Assembly: GCA_024222455.1 (NCBI GenBank)
Contig: JAAEPD010000482.1
Location: forward strand, 1-36,328
Source: Aureispira sp.
GTDB lineage: Bacteria; Bacteroidota; Bacteroidia; Chitinophagales; Saprospiraceae
Length of the DNA: 36,328 nucleotides
Direction: 5' to 3'
Shown piece by piece: positions 1 to 8,785 of this stretch. Under the pieces are notes generated by a model that worked only from the letters and a program-made list of their open reading frames with translations, did not search any database and was not told where the DNA came from. A program made the translations under genes and the position numbers. Each line of letters opens with the position of its first letter. The first letter of the stretch is position 1.

Positions 1-68
1 TAGTGTTTTTTTGTCCGTGGGTCAGACTGAGTTTCTTGCAAGGCTTCTATGTACTCTTTAAACATCAT
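1..68 (-). CDS. 5' end of a minus-strand gene, truncated by the window edge
   Basis: On the minus strand an open frame starts with two consecutive ATG codons (first base at 68 or 65) and runs to the window edge without a stop. It reads MMFKEYIEALQETQSDPRTK and then KH. Only about 22 residues are visible, so no family can be assigned. A minus-strand gene would be divergent from the zinc-ribbon gene at 203, leaving about 134 bases of AT-rich sequence for two promoters. It could be a chance open frame. The amphipathic, protein-like composition and double ATG favour a real start. Confidence 0.4.
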   Translation of the reverse strand, partial: MMFKEYIEALQETQSDPRTKKH

Positions 69-202
69 TTTCTGGTTTTTAAACTCACAAATTAACTATT
101 ATCTACTACTTTTATACTTTTCCGAAGTTTTCAATAACAATGAATTCCTAGATGCCCTTTGATGAGCCAGATTTAATAAAGATATAAAAACCTCTAGAAT
201 AT

Positions 203-475
203 ATGAGCAATAAGCAACCATCAAAACCAGAAATATTATCTAGTGTAGGCAAAAAGTTTGGATTGCGCTGGGAAATAAACCTACACAAAACCCAACAATT
301 ACCAGCACATAAAAAAACACGAGATACCAATTTTTTGTGTGGTTACTGTGCTCAAGGAAAAGTACAAGAAGTTGGCAATGATGGTTGTGGGAGTGTTGGA
401 GGTGGTACAGAATACTATGAGGTTCACTGCGATCATTGTGGTTATTATACCAATTATCAAAGAGACTGGGGCTAG
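203..475 (+). CDS. Small zinc-ribbon-like protein (90 aa)
   Basis: This encodes a 90-residue soluble protein with two CxxC knuckles, C46-x2-C49 and C76-x2-C79, about 27 residues apart, which is the spacing of a zinc ribbon. The intervening segment is glycine-rich (around residues 58-68) and the C-terminus is aromatic. No signal peptide or membrane segment is visible, so it is probably cytoplasmic. I do not recognise a named family. Metal binding is inferred from the cysteine pattern alone, and a role in nucleic-acid or protein binding would be a guess. Its TAG stop overlaps the stop of the convergent peptidase gene by four bases (472-475), so the two genes meet tail to tail with no terminator between them. 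Confidence 0.7.
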   Translation: MSNKQPSKPEILSSVGKKFGLRWEINLHKTQQLPAHKKTRDTNFLCGYCAQGKVQEVGNDGCGSVGGGTEYYEVHCDHCGYYTNYQRDWG

Positions 476-1140
476 GCTAGCAACAATTGAGGATTAGGGC
501 AGTTTTGAAGCATAGTTTCTCTATCTTTTAGGCTGCACACACCAGGATAATCTCCCTCAAGACCCTGCATATCCAAGATAAGTTGAAAATGTAGATGAGG
601 CGCCCAATTACCATTCTCAGGGTAGTCACCAATATTAGCAAAATCCTCTCCTTGTCTTATAATTTTGTTTTGAATACAAGGTTCTAAAGATTTTTTACTA
701 AGGTGTCCATAAAGGGAAAAGAAGGTGAAATCATCTAATTGGTGCTTCAAAATAATAGTAGGCCCATAATTGCCATGCCCTTTGTTATCCTGAAAGCTGT
801 GAATCTTTCCTTCCAAAGGGGCATAAATCGCTGTTTGAGCAGCTACCCAAATATCTATACCCAAATGAATACAACGTTCCTCAATATTTGTCGAATTAAA
901 GAGGTTTTTATCTTGGTAAATAACTCTATGCTCATTATAACCTCCAATTCCATAACTTTTGTGGGCTAGAGTTAATAGATTTTGAATATAGTTATTAAAT
1001 TCGGATGGATTAGAGCAATCGAGCTGTTCTAAAACCTTATTCTTAACCGAAAAATCTAATTTTAGACAATTTTCAGAGCTTAAGGAATGCCCCAATATAG
1101 GGTGGATATAATGATTATTTAAGATATGGGAGAGTTGCAT
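472..1140 (-). CDS. M23-family metallopeptidase domain protein without a signal peptide
   Basis: The 222-residue product carries the zinc-peptidase signature of the M23 (LytM/lysostaphin) family: H92-x3-D96 in HLGIDIW, the YGHLS motif with H146, and PHLHF with H182 and H184. M23 enzymes normally cut peptide cross-links of peptidoglycan from the periplasm. This protein begins MQLSHILNNH, with no hydrophobic leader and no membrane helix, so either export is unconventional or it acts on a cytoplasmic substrate. The end is also distinctive, with a GDYPGVC segment and a CPNP motif near residues 197-217. From memory, similar domains occur within larger aminotransferase/kinase-type proteins, but I cannot confirm that here. 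It follows the membrane-protein gene at 1144 by only three bases, so the two are very probably co-transcribed. Confidence 0.82.
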   Translation of the reverse strand: MQLSHILNNHYIHPILGHSLSSENCLKLDFSVKNKVLEQLDCSNPSEFNNYIQNLLTLAHKSYGIGGYNEHRVIYQDKNLFNSTNIEERCIHLGIDIWVAAQTAIYAPLEGKIHSFQDNKGHGNYGPTIILKHQLDDFTFFSLYGHLSKKSLEPCIQNKIIRQGEDFANIGDYPENGNWAPHLHFQLILDMQGLEGDYPGVCSLKDRETMLQNCPNPQLLLA

Positions 1141-1143
1141 GAT

Positions 1144-1566
1144 TTAAGATTTTAAAAAAAACTCCACTAGGAGGCCTAAAATTAGGAAGATTAGCAGAAG
1201 CCCCCCTAAAGTAAGGGCTACGCTCGAGAAAAAATGCATAAGCAGAGATATTGATGCAAAAGTAATTGCAGTACCTGCTACATATAGAGACTCTTTCTTT
1301 TTGATAGAATAGATGCCAAGACCTAAGGCTAGAGCACCTAATACATAGGATAGTCTTATTAAAAAGGTGTTTTGACTGATGTCTTGTTTTGAAATAATAG
1401 GAGGAGGGTTAATCCAATCTAGTACTTTATTTAGTACTCCTTTTTCTTTTGTGTCAGGGACTTCAAGTGGAGGATTGGATATCGCTAGAATAAGAGCTAT
1501 AATTGCAAAAGCTAGAGCAAAATAGCTAAATTTAAGTTTAATAAGATTCGATTTTTTTGTACCCAT
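1144..1566 (-). CDS. Small integral membrane protein, unknown function
   Basis: The 140-residue protein has a basic N-terminus (MGTKKSNLIKLK) and about four hydrophobic helices, near residues 13-30, 67-85, 92-110 and 113-138. A polar loop between helices one and two (about residues 32-62) contains a PP pair. No catalytic motif or named family is recognised. It is the first gene of a two-gene minus-strand unit whose second member is the M23 peptidase three bases downstream, so a membrane or envelope role linked to that peptidase is a reasonable inference. Its start lies 46 bases from the divergent K+ channel gene, so the short gap must hold promoters for both directions. Confidence 0.65.
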   Translation of the reverse strand: MGTKKSNLIKLKFSYFALAFAIIALILAISNPPLEVPDTKEKGVLNKVLDWINPPPIISKQDISQNTFLIRLSYVLGALALGLGIYSIKKKESLYVAGTAITFASISLLMHFFSSVALTLGGLLLIFLILGLLVEFFLKS

Positions 1567-1612
1567 AGATATATCAGTAATCAGGCTTTTAGATAGAAAA
1601 TTTTTATAAAGA

Positions 1613-2281
1613 ATGAATAAAAGAGCTAAACAAGATATCTATTTTAATATAGAAAATGACTTTTTGTGGTTTTTAATAGCCTTGGGGTTACTATTATTTA
1701 TTCCCTCATTTATAGAGCATGATCTTGCCAAAGATGTAAGTATATATTCCTTTTTGTTGGCATCAATGGCTACAGGAATCATATCTGCAGCTGTGAATAA
1801 ACGACATTTTAGATTAGGCCTTGCTTTTGGCGGAATCTGTTTTTTAGCCAATTTACCAATTTATCCATTCTTGCCTTATACAGCCATATTTATACTGCGA
1901 ATGGGAGGGCTAATCGTGTTTTTTACCTACATCTCTATTATGGTGTTTATTAGAATAAGCCAACACAGAATTTCTTTTAATATAATATTAGGTGCAATAG
2001 TAGGTTATTTGCTCATGGGAACTATTGGAGGATTTTGGTGTAGATTGATAGAATATCTTTATCCGGGCTCCTTTGGAATGCCTGACGGAATGGAAGCACA
2101 AGTAGATACCTTAACTTATTTTAGTTTTGTAACCATGTCCTCTTTAGGTTATGGAGATATGACTCCAGCTACAGCGCAAGGTCGATCAGTAGCGCTTTTT
2201 CTAACTATTTTAGGGCAAATGTACATGGCAATTAGTGTAGCTATATTAATTAGTAAATACTCTGTATACAACAAAAAATAA
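1613..2281 (+). CDS. Ion channel family protein (K+ channel pore)
   Basis: The 222-residue membrane protein has a C-terminal two-TM pore module. A pore helix leads into the selectivity filter SSLGYGD at residues 176-182, and a final TM helix spans about 193-214. GYG followed by D is the K+-selective filter of the Ion_trans_2 family. Four or so further hydrophobic helices precede it (about residues 17-32, 45-60, 66-88 and 91-114), plus one just before the pore (124-140). No RCK/TrkA-N gating domain or cyclic-nucleotide domain follows, because the protein ends eight residues after the last helix. It would pass K+ across the inner membrane, with unknown gating. The start ATG is the first in frame. 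Confidence 0.85.
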   Translation: MNKRAKQDIYFNIENDFLWFLIALGLLLFIPSFIEHDLAKDVSIYSFLLASMATGIISAAVNKRHFRLGLAFGGICFLANLPIYPFLPYTAIFILRMGGLIVFFTYISIMVFIRISQHRISFNIILGAIVGYLLMGTIGGFWCRLIEYLYPGSFGMPDGMEAQVDTLTYFSFVTMSSLGYGDMTPATAQGRSVALFLTILGQMYMAISVAILISKYSVYNKK

Positions 2282-2370
2282 AAAAAAATACTTGAAACTG
2301 GTAACCTTTCTGAATTGGGGCAATAAGCTTATGTAAACAAAAAATACTAACCCAGTAAAAAAGAAAGATT

Positions 2371-3813
2371 ATGAGCATACGAAAAAATTCATTAGGCATA
2401 TTATCTCTATTACTTACAAGTACATTATTCCTATTCACACAATGCAACCCTGCCAATATTCCTAGTGAGGATACTGCCAAAGAAGAAATACCTCAAGAAG
2501 AGCAAGAAGAGTCATCTTCTTTACTCGCTGTACGTCCTCCAATTCAAGGCGTAAACGTACCTTTCCAAAAATATAAAGTGCCTGTAGATGAAGGTATGAC
2601 TATCAAAATAGAAACAGGAACAGTCATCAAAATTCCTGCTCAAGCTTTTGTAGATAAAGATGGGAATCCAGTGACTGGAGAAGTCGAAATCTCTTACCGA
2701 GAGTTTCATGATGCTGCCGATGTAATCGCAAGTGGTATTCCTATGGTCAACCCAGAAACTGGTGAATATATGGAAACTGCTGGTATGTTTGAGATCAGAG
2801 GAAAACAAGATGGACAAGAGGTGTTTGTAAAAGAAGAGAAAAACATTAGTATAGATTTAGCTTCTTATAATGAAGGTGCTGATTTTGATTTCTTCGAATT
2901 AGGAGAAAAAGATTGCCATTGGAAAACCCTTATTTCTTCAGAAGGAGGTCAATTAGTACCACAAGTTAATACTGCTCGCAAAGAAGGTTTAGCTAAGCTA
3001 GATAAAGAATTGCCGAATAGACCTATTCGCCCAGTGACAAGCGATCAGACCAAAAATTTTGTTTTTGATTTGGATGTTAATTACTCTAAGTTTCCTGAAT
3101 TGAAACCCTTTAAAGGAATTGTATGGGAATATATTGGAACTAAAAATGAAGATAATCCAGAAAAAAATGATTGGATTTTTAAAGTAGATTGGGATAAAAT
3201 CACTTTGAATAAAGACGCTTCAGGAGATTTTAAATTAGTCTTGAATAAACTAGGTAAAGATGACAAACGTTTTGCTACAAATGTACGCCCAGTATTACAA
3301 GGAAAGGATATGAAAAAAGCTCTAGCCAGTTTTGAATCTAAAATGGCTGAGTATCAAAAAATTGCTAAACTTCAACAAGGTGAACGTGAACGCCTAGGAA
3401 ACGAAGCAAAATTGCTTAGAAGTCTTATGGTGAGTGGCTTTGGGATATTCAATTGTGATAAATGGACAGGCCGTGGAAATATCCTTTGCTATGCTAACTT
3501 TTCTTATGAGGGAGATGCAGAAGTAGTAGAAGATGTTAATCGTATGACTGTATATTTAGTAACTAAGAGTAGACGTGGCATCTTACGGTTAGGTACTTCT
3601 AGAACAATGAGTTTTAGATTTAGCCCTAATGACGAAAATACTTTAGTTGCAGTGTTGCCTAACAGTAAAATAGCTGTATTCTCATCTAAAGACTTTGCAG
3701 CTTTAGATCTAGAAAAAGTGGAAAATAAAGAATATGACTTCCAACTTAAAACATCAGATATAACTATCAAATCTGTAGAAGATCTTAGAGATGTAATTGA
3801 CAAACTAGGATAA
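2371..3813 (+). CDS. Lipoprotein of a Bacteroidota surface family, unknown function
   Basis: The product is 480 residues. A hydrophobic leader ends in the lipobox LFTQC with lipidation at C25, followed by an acidic Glu/Gln-rich linker (residues 31-50). The folded part begins near residue 55. Between about 80 and 113 it has the segment GTVIKIPAQAFVDKDGNPV and then VEISYREF, which I recognise as a recurring uncharacterised motif of Bacteroidota lipoproteins that resembles a beta-sandwich. The rest is rich in beta-prone segments and short charged helices (about 325-360). It is therefore likely a membrane-anchored lipoprotein of unknown function. A strong terminator at 3840 follows, and no close partner is visible, so it appears monocistronic. 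Confidence 0.8.
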   Translation: MSIRKNSLGILSLLLTSTLFLFTQCNPANIPSEDTAKEEIPQEEQEESSSLLAVRPPIQGVNVPFQKYKVPVDEGMTIKIETGTVIKIPAQAFVDKDGNPVTGEVEISYREFHDAADVIASGIPMVNPETGEYMETAGMFEIRGKQDGQEVFVKEEKNISIDLASYNEGADFDFFELGEKDCHWKTLISSEGGQLVPQVNTARKEGLAKLDKELPNRPIRPVTSDQTKNFVFDLDVNYSKFPELKPFKGIVWEYIGTKNEDNPEKNDWIFKVDWDKITLNKDASGDFKLVLNKLGKDDKRFATNVRPVLQGKDMKKALASFESKMAEYQKIAKLQQGERERLGNEAKLLRSLMVSGFGIFNCDKWTGRGNILCYANFSYEGDAEVVEDVNRMTVYLVTKSRRGILRLGTSRTMSFRFSPNDENTLVAVLPNSKIAVFSSKDFAALDLEKVENKEYDFQLKTSDITIKSVEDLRDVIDKLG

Positions 3814-3839
3814 GATAAGGTTTTATATATAAGGTTCGG

Positions 3840-3876
3840 TGGAGGATAAGCAAAAGGCTTAATCCTCCATTTTTTT
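3840..3876 (+). terminator. Rho-independent terminator after the lipoprotein gene
   Basis: TGGAGGATAAG (3840-3850) pairs with CTTAATCCTCCA (3858-3869) with one bulged T, across a seven-base loop. Seven T residues (3870-3876) follow. The hairpin starts 26 bases after the lipoprotein stop. Confidence 0.85.
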
Positions 3877-3963
3877 GTGGTGAGTGGTGATAACCAATAA
3901 CTCTCTTGGCAATAGACTAGTATAAATCTTATCATACTATACCTTTTCTTAACTCTTGAGCCT

Positions 3964-6900
3964 ATGTTACGCATTATATTGATAATAGGATGTTGTTTCT
4001 TTTTGCAACAAATGGATGCCCAAAAAGCTTTGTACCCTGTCAAAATAGAAGGGAAATGGGGACTTATAGATAGTGTTGGTCAACTAGTTGTAAAACCAAT
4101 GTATGAGCGAGTAGGAATGTTTGATGAATCAGGTATTTCTATTGTACAAAAAGGTGATCTATTGGGTGCTATAGATCAGTATGGCCAAGAAAAATTGCCT
4201 TGTAAATATCAATTGCTAGAACATTTAGGCAAAGGGTTTTTCTCCATAAAACTAGAGAACACATGGAAAGTAGTTGGAGAAGGTGGAAGAGTAGTGTTAG
4301 AGCAGTCTTCTGGAAAGGTAGAGGTTTTGAATAATGGCTACTTAACGTTTGAAACATTGGAAGGGAAAGGATTGGCACATATAGGGAGAGGTGTAGTTTT
4401 ACCTGCAAAATATGAAAAAATAGATTTACGAAACCTACCTTATTTAGTAGTTCAAGACACCAATGCACTTAAAGGCGTTTTTGATAATACAGGTAAAGAG
4501 TTGATGTCTATTAGCTATGATCGTCTTCGTTTTTATCCATCTATTATAATAGGCCAAAAATCTAAAAAATGGGGAATTTTTACTCCCAAAGGAGATTGCC
4601 TATTGGAGACAGTTTGGGAGAGTTATAGATTCATTGGAGATCAATTTATTTATTTGCATAAGCGAGGTGAAAGTTGTTTGTTTTCTATTGCTGAAAATAA
4701 GATTGTTGCAAATGGCTTTCATGACTTGTTTGCATTTAATGACCAGTATATCCTTTTTTCTGGTACTGATGGGAAAGTTGGTCTATATGATCAAAAAGGA
4801 AATATTGTTTTCAAGGCTCGCTATGAAACTATTTTACCCTATACAGCACAAAGTTTCCGTATTCAGTTAGATGGTTTGTGGGGGATATTTGATATGAATG
4901 GAAAAGAAATAGCAGGGTTTGAATATGCAGAGATAGGAGAATTAGACTCTACAGTTGCCTTGGTGCAAAAAGAAGGACAGTATGGTGTTATGGACAAAAA
5001 TGGATTGGTAGTTTTGGATATTGAATATGGTGAGCCTTTGCCACTAACAATGAATAATATTCGTTACCAGACGCCTAATGGAGGGCTTCAGATGATGTTC
5101 TTTGGAACAAATGGTGAGCTAGAAACACATACTAAGTACAATAAATTTAGATCCCTAAAGGCTAAAAATAGACTTGAGGTAAGAATGCCCAATTTATTGG
5201 GAGGAGGAGGGAATCAGCTTTTGCCACCTAGTACCATTAATGATAGTTTAGAATGGTTCATGGATTTTAAAACTCGCAAATGGGGTATTCGAAATATAGC
5301 TACAAGACGAGTTAAAATACCTGCTCAATATGATAGTTATAATAATTGTAGAGATTTAGGTTTTTCGATTGCCGAAATAGTGAAGCCTAAAATTGGAGGT
5401 GTATTTAGTTTGGATGGGTTAGAGATCAAAGTGAACAAAATTTATGGAATTATTAATAATTCTAGAGGATTGCCAGTGACTCGCATGGAGTTTACAGATA
5501 TTAGATTAAATGACTTTCGTGGGGATAGCCTACCAATTGCACGTTGTGTATTTGTAGGGGGCAAGCATGGTTTAATTGCCAAAAATGGTAAGGTGTTAAT
5601 GCGTAGTTGTGCGTTTATAGGCGATTTTAAAGAAGGGAAAGCTCGGTTAACACAAAAAGGAACATTAACCTCAAATAGCACAGGTGAAATGAAGCGACAT
5701 GTTGGGAAATCGGGGCGTTACTTAGGCAGTTTGATGAGTGGATATACTTTTGATGGTTTAAATAACCCTAGAGATGAAGCGTTGCTGGTAGACAAAGGAG
5801 TACTTTATGTAAATGAGGCAAAATGGGGTTTTGTAGATACCAATGGTGTCATTGTTGTTGATTGCAAATATGATTATGTAGATAATTTTTCGAATGATCG
5901 TGCAATGGTTCAACAAAAAAATCAGTGGGGCTTGATCGATGATTCTGGAGACGAGATCTTGCCTATACAGTATGATGACATGAATTTTTTGAAGAACTCA
6001 GAGAAGAATCTATTTTTTATAACTCAGCATGATCAAAAATACGGTTGTATTGATTCTAATGCTAGAGTAGTTGTAGCTCCAAAATATGAGCGTGTTAAAG
6101 GCTTTAAAGAAGGTATGATGGCTGTAAAACGAAGCAACCGTTGGGGCTTTGTGAATGCAGAGGGAGTAGAAGTAATTCCTTGTGAATATAGAGCTGTTCA
6201 TGATTTTTGTGAGGGCTTGGCTGCTGTAAGTGTCAAAGGTCGTTGGGGCTATATCAACAAAGAAGGTAGTATAGTGATAAAGCCTAAATATGCAAGAGCA
6301 GGAGACTTTAGTGAAGGAAAGGCTTGGGCTAGAATTTCTTCAGCACATATGGGCTATATTGATCCTAATGGGAATGTATTGTTCAAAGGTAAATACCAGC
6401 AATTGACTGATTTTGAAGAAGGAATAGCTCGTTTTAAAGTGTTTAAGAAAGGTTGGGGATTGTTATCTGCTAGTGGTGAGGTTATTCTAAAAGCAAAGAA
6501 AGCATACAAAAAAATAGATGCATTCAATGAATATGGTTTGGCAAAAGTTAAGATAGGTAAGAAGTATGGTATTCTAAACAAAGAAGGAAAATTGTTAACT
6601 AAGCATTTGTTTGCTTTGATCAAGGACTTTAGTGAAGGTCATGCTGTTGTTCGTAGACAAGCTATGGGCGGGAATAGCCTAATCAAAAAGAACTCTGATT
6701 TAGGATTTATTGATACTACAGGTGCATTGATTGGCAAGATCCAGTATAGACAGCTAGGTGATTTTCATGATGGCCGTGCAAAATATAGAACTAACAAAGG
6801 TTGGGGCTTTATCAACATAAAAGGGGAGATGGTTATTCAACCTATTTATAGTAAGGTTATTGATTTTGAAGATGGTCGTGCAGTTGTTTATAGAAGTTAC

Positions 6901-7368
6901 AATAAATCAGGTATTGTAGACACCCTAGGTAATTATATTATCAACCCTAAAGTGAATAGAATTACAAACATTGGCGAAAGTTTGGCTTTAGTCAGACAAG
7001 ACTATTCTAATTACTTCTTTATCCATGAGGATTTGAAACGCCATACAGCCACTAATTTCCAAAAAGCATATCCTTTTAGTAATGGCGCAGCTCCTGTTAA
7101 GTCAGCTGGAAAATGGGGCGTTATTAATGAGAAAGGAGTAGTTGCAATGATCCCTAAGTATAACAAAATCGATGCTTACCAAAATAATTATGCTAAGGTA
7201 ATGGTCAACGATTGGAAGGGGGTTGTGGATGTAGATGGTAAGGTAATTATAAAACCAGAATATGAATATATTGCTTATGCAGGAAATGGCTTATTTAGAG
7301 TAGAACAAGAGAATAAAGTAGGCTATTTGAATGTAGAAGGTAACTGGGTTTGGCCTATGAATGAATAA
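3964..7368 (+). CDS. Large exported WG-repeat protein (1134 aa)
   Basis: A signal peptide (MLRIILIIGCCFFLQQMDA, likely cut before Q20) precedes an array of WG repeats that fills the rest of the protein. The repeat theme is xxWGlID..G..V..P.Y..v..F..G.A, with roughly 40-60 residues per unit. By eye there are at least eleven units with an intact WG pair, for example KWGLID, LWGIFD, KWGFVD, QWGLID, RWGFVN, RWGYIN, GWGFIN and KWGVIN. About ten more are degenerate units where W is replaced, for example QYGVMD, KYGCID and KVGYLN. No enzymatic domain, sorting tail or membrane anchor is seen. WG repeats are thought to form beta-rich propeller or solenoid structures for binding, but their ligands are mostly unknown. 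Periplasmic or surface location is inferred from the leader. Confidence 0.9.
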   Translation: MLRIILIIGCCFFLQQMDAQKALYPVKIEGKWGLIDSVGQLVVKPMYERVGMFDESGISIVQKGDLLGAIDQYGQEKLPCKYQLLEHLGKGFFSIKLENTWKVVGEGGRVVLEQSSGKVEVLNNGYLTFETLEGKGLAHIGRGVVLPAKYEKIDLRNLPYLVVQDTNALKGVFDNTGKELMSISYDRLRFYPSIIIGQKSKKWGIFTPKGDCLLETVWESYRFIGDQFIYLHKRGESCLFSIAENKIVANGFHDLFAFNDQYILFSGTDGKVGLYDQKGNIVFKARYETILPYTAQSFRIQLDGLWGIFDMNGKEIAGFEYAEIGELDSTVALVQKEGQYGVMDKNGLVVLDIEYGEPLPLTMNNIRYQTPNGGLQMMFFGTNGELETHTKYNKFRSLKAKNRLEVRMPNLLGGGGNQLLPPSTINDSLEWFMDFKTRKWGIRNIATRRVKIPAQYDSYNNCRDLGFSIAEIVKPKIGGVFSLDGLEIKVNKIYGIINNSRGLPVTRMEFTDIRLNDFRGDSLPIARCVFVGGKHGLIAKNGKVLMRSCAFIGDFKEGKARLTQKGTLTSNSTGEMKRHVGKSGRYLGSLMSGYTFDGLNNPRDEALLVDKGVLYVNEAKWGFVDTNGVIVVDCKYDYVDNFSNDRAMVQQKNQWGLIDDSGDEILPIQYDDMNFLKNSEKNLFFITQHDQKYGCIDSNARVVVAPKYERVKGFKEGMMAVKRSNRWGFVNAEGVEVIPCEYRAVHDFCEGLAAVSVKGRWGYINKEGSIVIKPKYARAGDFSEGKAWARISSAHMGYIDPNGNVLFKGKYQQLTDFEEGIARFKVFKKGWGLLSASGEVILKAKKAYKKIDAFNEYGLAKVKIGKKYGILNKEGKLLTKHLFALIKDFSEGHAVVRRQAMGGNSLIKKNSDLGFIDTTGALIGKIQYRQLGDFHDGRAKYRTNKGWGFINIKGEMVIQPIYSKVIDFEDGRAVVYRSYNKSGIVDTLGNYIINPKVNRITNIGESLALVRQDYSNYFFIHEDLKRHTATNFQKAYPFSNGAAPVKSAGKWGVINEKGVVAMIPKYNKIDAYQNNYAKVMVNDWKGVVDVDGKVIIKPEYEYIAYAGNGLFRVEQENKVGYLNVEGNWVWPMNE

Positions 7369-7465
7369 TTATAGAAGAATGGATATTCTGATATGAATGA
7401 AAAATGGGGCAAAGACTAATTAAGTTTTTGCACCCGTTTTGATATTTATTGCTGTAGATTTTAGC

Positions 7466-7495
7466 TTTGGATGTTTAAGTAGTGCTATATTTTTG
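7466..7495 (+). promoter_or_regulatory. Candidate Bacteroidota sigma-A promoter upstream of the broken gene at 7567
   Basis: TTTG at 7466-7469 is followed, after an 18-base gap, by TATTTTTG at 7488-7495. This matches the Bacteroidota consensus TTTG (-33) and TAnnTTTG (-7). Transcription would start near 7502, about 65 bases before the ATG at 7567. The same 18-base spacing recurs at 34434-34463. Confidence 0.45.
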
Positions 7496-7566
7496 GTTTG
7501 ATATTAACTAGCTGTTCATTTATATTTGAAGAACTTCTTAATTGATTGAACAACTTTAAAATAAAT

Positions 7567-7920
7567 ATGACAGAATTTTGGATAATCAAGCTGAACTCTC
7601 CAGAGGCAGATTCTTTTGAACCAGAAGAATTTGCACATTGGTCTGAAATGCTTCAGGGCCAGTCTAATTAGATTTTTAATAAGAGATGGTTTGATTTTGA
7701 TGAATACCATGATCCTCAAATTGGAATTGATCGCTTTCAAAGATTGAGGGAAATTTTTATGCATTGGCCTGTAAATGATGATTGGTATGATGGTCCTCAT
7801 AGAAACAGCCATATAGCTAAAAATATGCTTGTAGCAGATATTGATCGTTGTATCAATTTTTTGAAGGACGCTCAACAAAAAGGGTTCCAATGGAGGATGG
7901 TTATAATAATAGACTATTGA
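7567..7920 (+). pseudogene. Small cytoplasmic protein gene interrupted by an in-frame TAG
   Basis: Reading from ATG 7567 gives 34 residues (MTEFWIIKLNSPEADSFEPE to LQGQSN). A TAG follows at 7669-7671, and then 82 further codons run in the same frame to TGA at 7918-7920. The second part (IFNKRWFDFDEYHDPQIGID to WRMVIIIDY) is as protein-like as the first: acidic, aromatic, with low-cost codons and no other stop. One substitution of the TAG would restore a continuous 117-residue protein. No signal peptide, membrane segment or known family is recognised. A candidate promoter sits upstream at 7466. It could be a fresh pseudogene, a sequencing error or a readthrough gene. The antisense frame over this region is a shadow. 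Confidence 0.7.
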
Positions 7921-7949
7921 CTTGTTTTATTGATAAATCAACTTAAAGT

Positions 7950-8696
7950 ATGAATGCATTAAAAATACTACTAGTGTTAGTTTTTGCAACGAACCTTAGT
8001 GCTCAAACACCTGCTAGATATTTAACTAAAGATAATCAAATAAAAATTGAGCTACCTTTTGCTAAGAATAACTTATTGTTTAGTAATTGTGAATTGACAA
8101 TATTTGTTGTCGATTTTGGGATTGATTTTGATGATGAATTAATTCGCATAAGTGCACCTAACTTACCTTCGAATGATGGTGTAGTGACACTGTCTAGCCT
8201 TACTTTTGGTAAAAAACAATCTACACGAATAAGTGCAGAATATAATGTAGATTTAGCAGATTTTAAGATAATAATAAAGGGTAAGGACTCTTCTCAATGG
8301 CCAGCTAAGAAAGAAGAAGTTTATGCAGAGGTTACTAATTTTATAGCTACTAAATATGCTTCTTATAATGATTTCTCAACCCTGAAAAAGGAAATTAATG
8401 CTATGGCAATTTCAGGTATAGGGAAATTAAGTGATAAAGGCATAGAGGTTGATCTTATTCCTGTTAATAGAAAAACAAGGGCTGTTGCTTGTTCCTCTTT
8501 GAGGTTTGAGACTAATAGAAAAAAACAAGAACTTAATTTAAAAATTGAAACTAGAGTTATACTCAAGGAAAAGCTGTATAGATATGAAGGAAACCAAATG
8601 GCAACAGAAGAGACCAAAGATGTAGGAAATGGATTGGTAACAATAGGAAGAATGTATAGTTGCATTATAGGAGCAGAGGTAAAAATGGTAGAATAA
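7950..8696 (+). CDS. Secreted protein of unknown function
   Basis: The 248-residue product begins with a signal peptide (MNALKILLVLVFATNLSA, likely cut before Q19). The mature part is a soluble mixture of beta-prone and charged segments with few cysteines (for example C45 in the early part and a CSSLRF segment in the second half). No domain is recognised. It starts 29 bases after the broken gene at 7567 and could be in the same transcript. The following Crp-type regulator begins 89 bases downstream in the same direction. Periplasmic or surface location is inferred only from the leader. Confidence 0.65.
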   Translation: MNALKILLVLVFATNLSAQTPARYLTKDNQIKIELPFAKNNLLFSNCELTIFVVDFGIDFDDELIRISAPNLPSNDGVVTLSSLTFGKKQSTRISAEYNVDLADFKIIIKGKDSSQWPAKKEEVYAEVTNFIATKYASYNDFSTLKKEINAMAISGIGKLSDKGIEVDLIPVNRKTRAVACSSLRFETNRKKQELNLKIETRVILKEKLYRYEGNQMATEETKDVGNGLVTIGRMYSCIIGAEVKMVE

Positions 8697-8785
8697 TTTC
8701 TAAGTTTGGAGAATCTTGTAGTGTAAACTTTGTATAATTGAGGATAATTTTGATATCAATAAAGGATTCTAGCAAAAACAAAGAA

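Noticed and set aside
3964-7368. A CRISPR or DNA repeat array in the WG gene
   Set aside because: The periodicity is at the protein level. DNA units differ in sequence and length and there are no constant repeats with spacers.
7516-7890. Open frame of 124 codons on the minus strand
   Set aside because: It lies antisense to the TAG-interrupted plus-strand gene, whose composition is clearly protein-like, while the minus frame has a biased, unconvincing composition.
8738-8785. Upstream TTG start for the Crp/Fnr gene
   Set aside because: The extra 16 residues do not resemble the domain start, and an ATG at 8786 sits exactly where the family begins.
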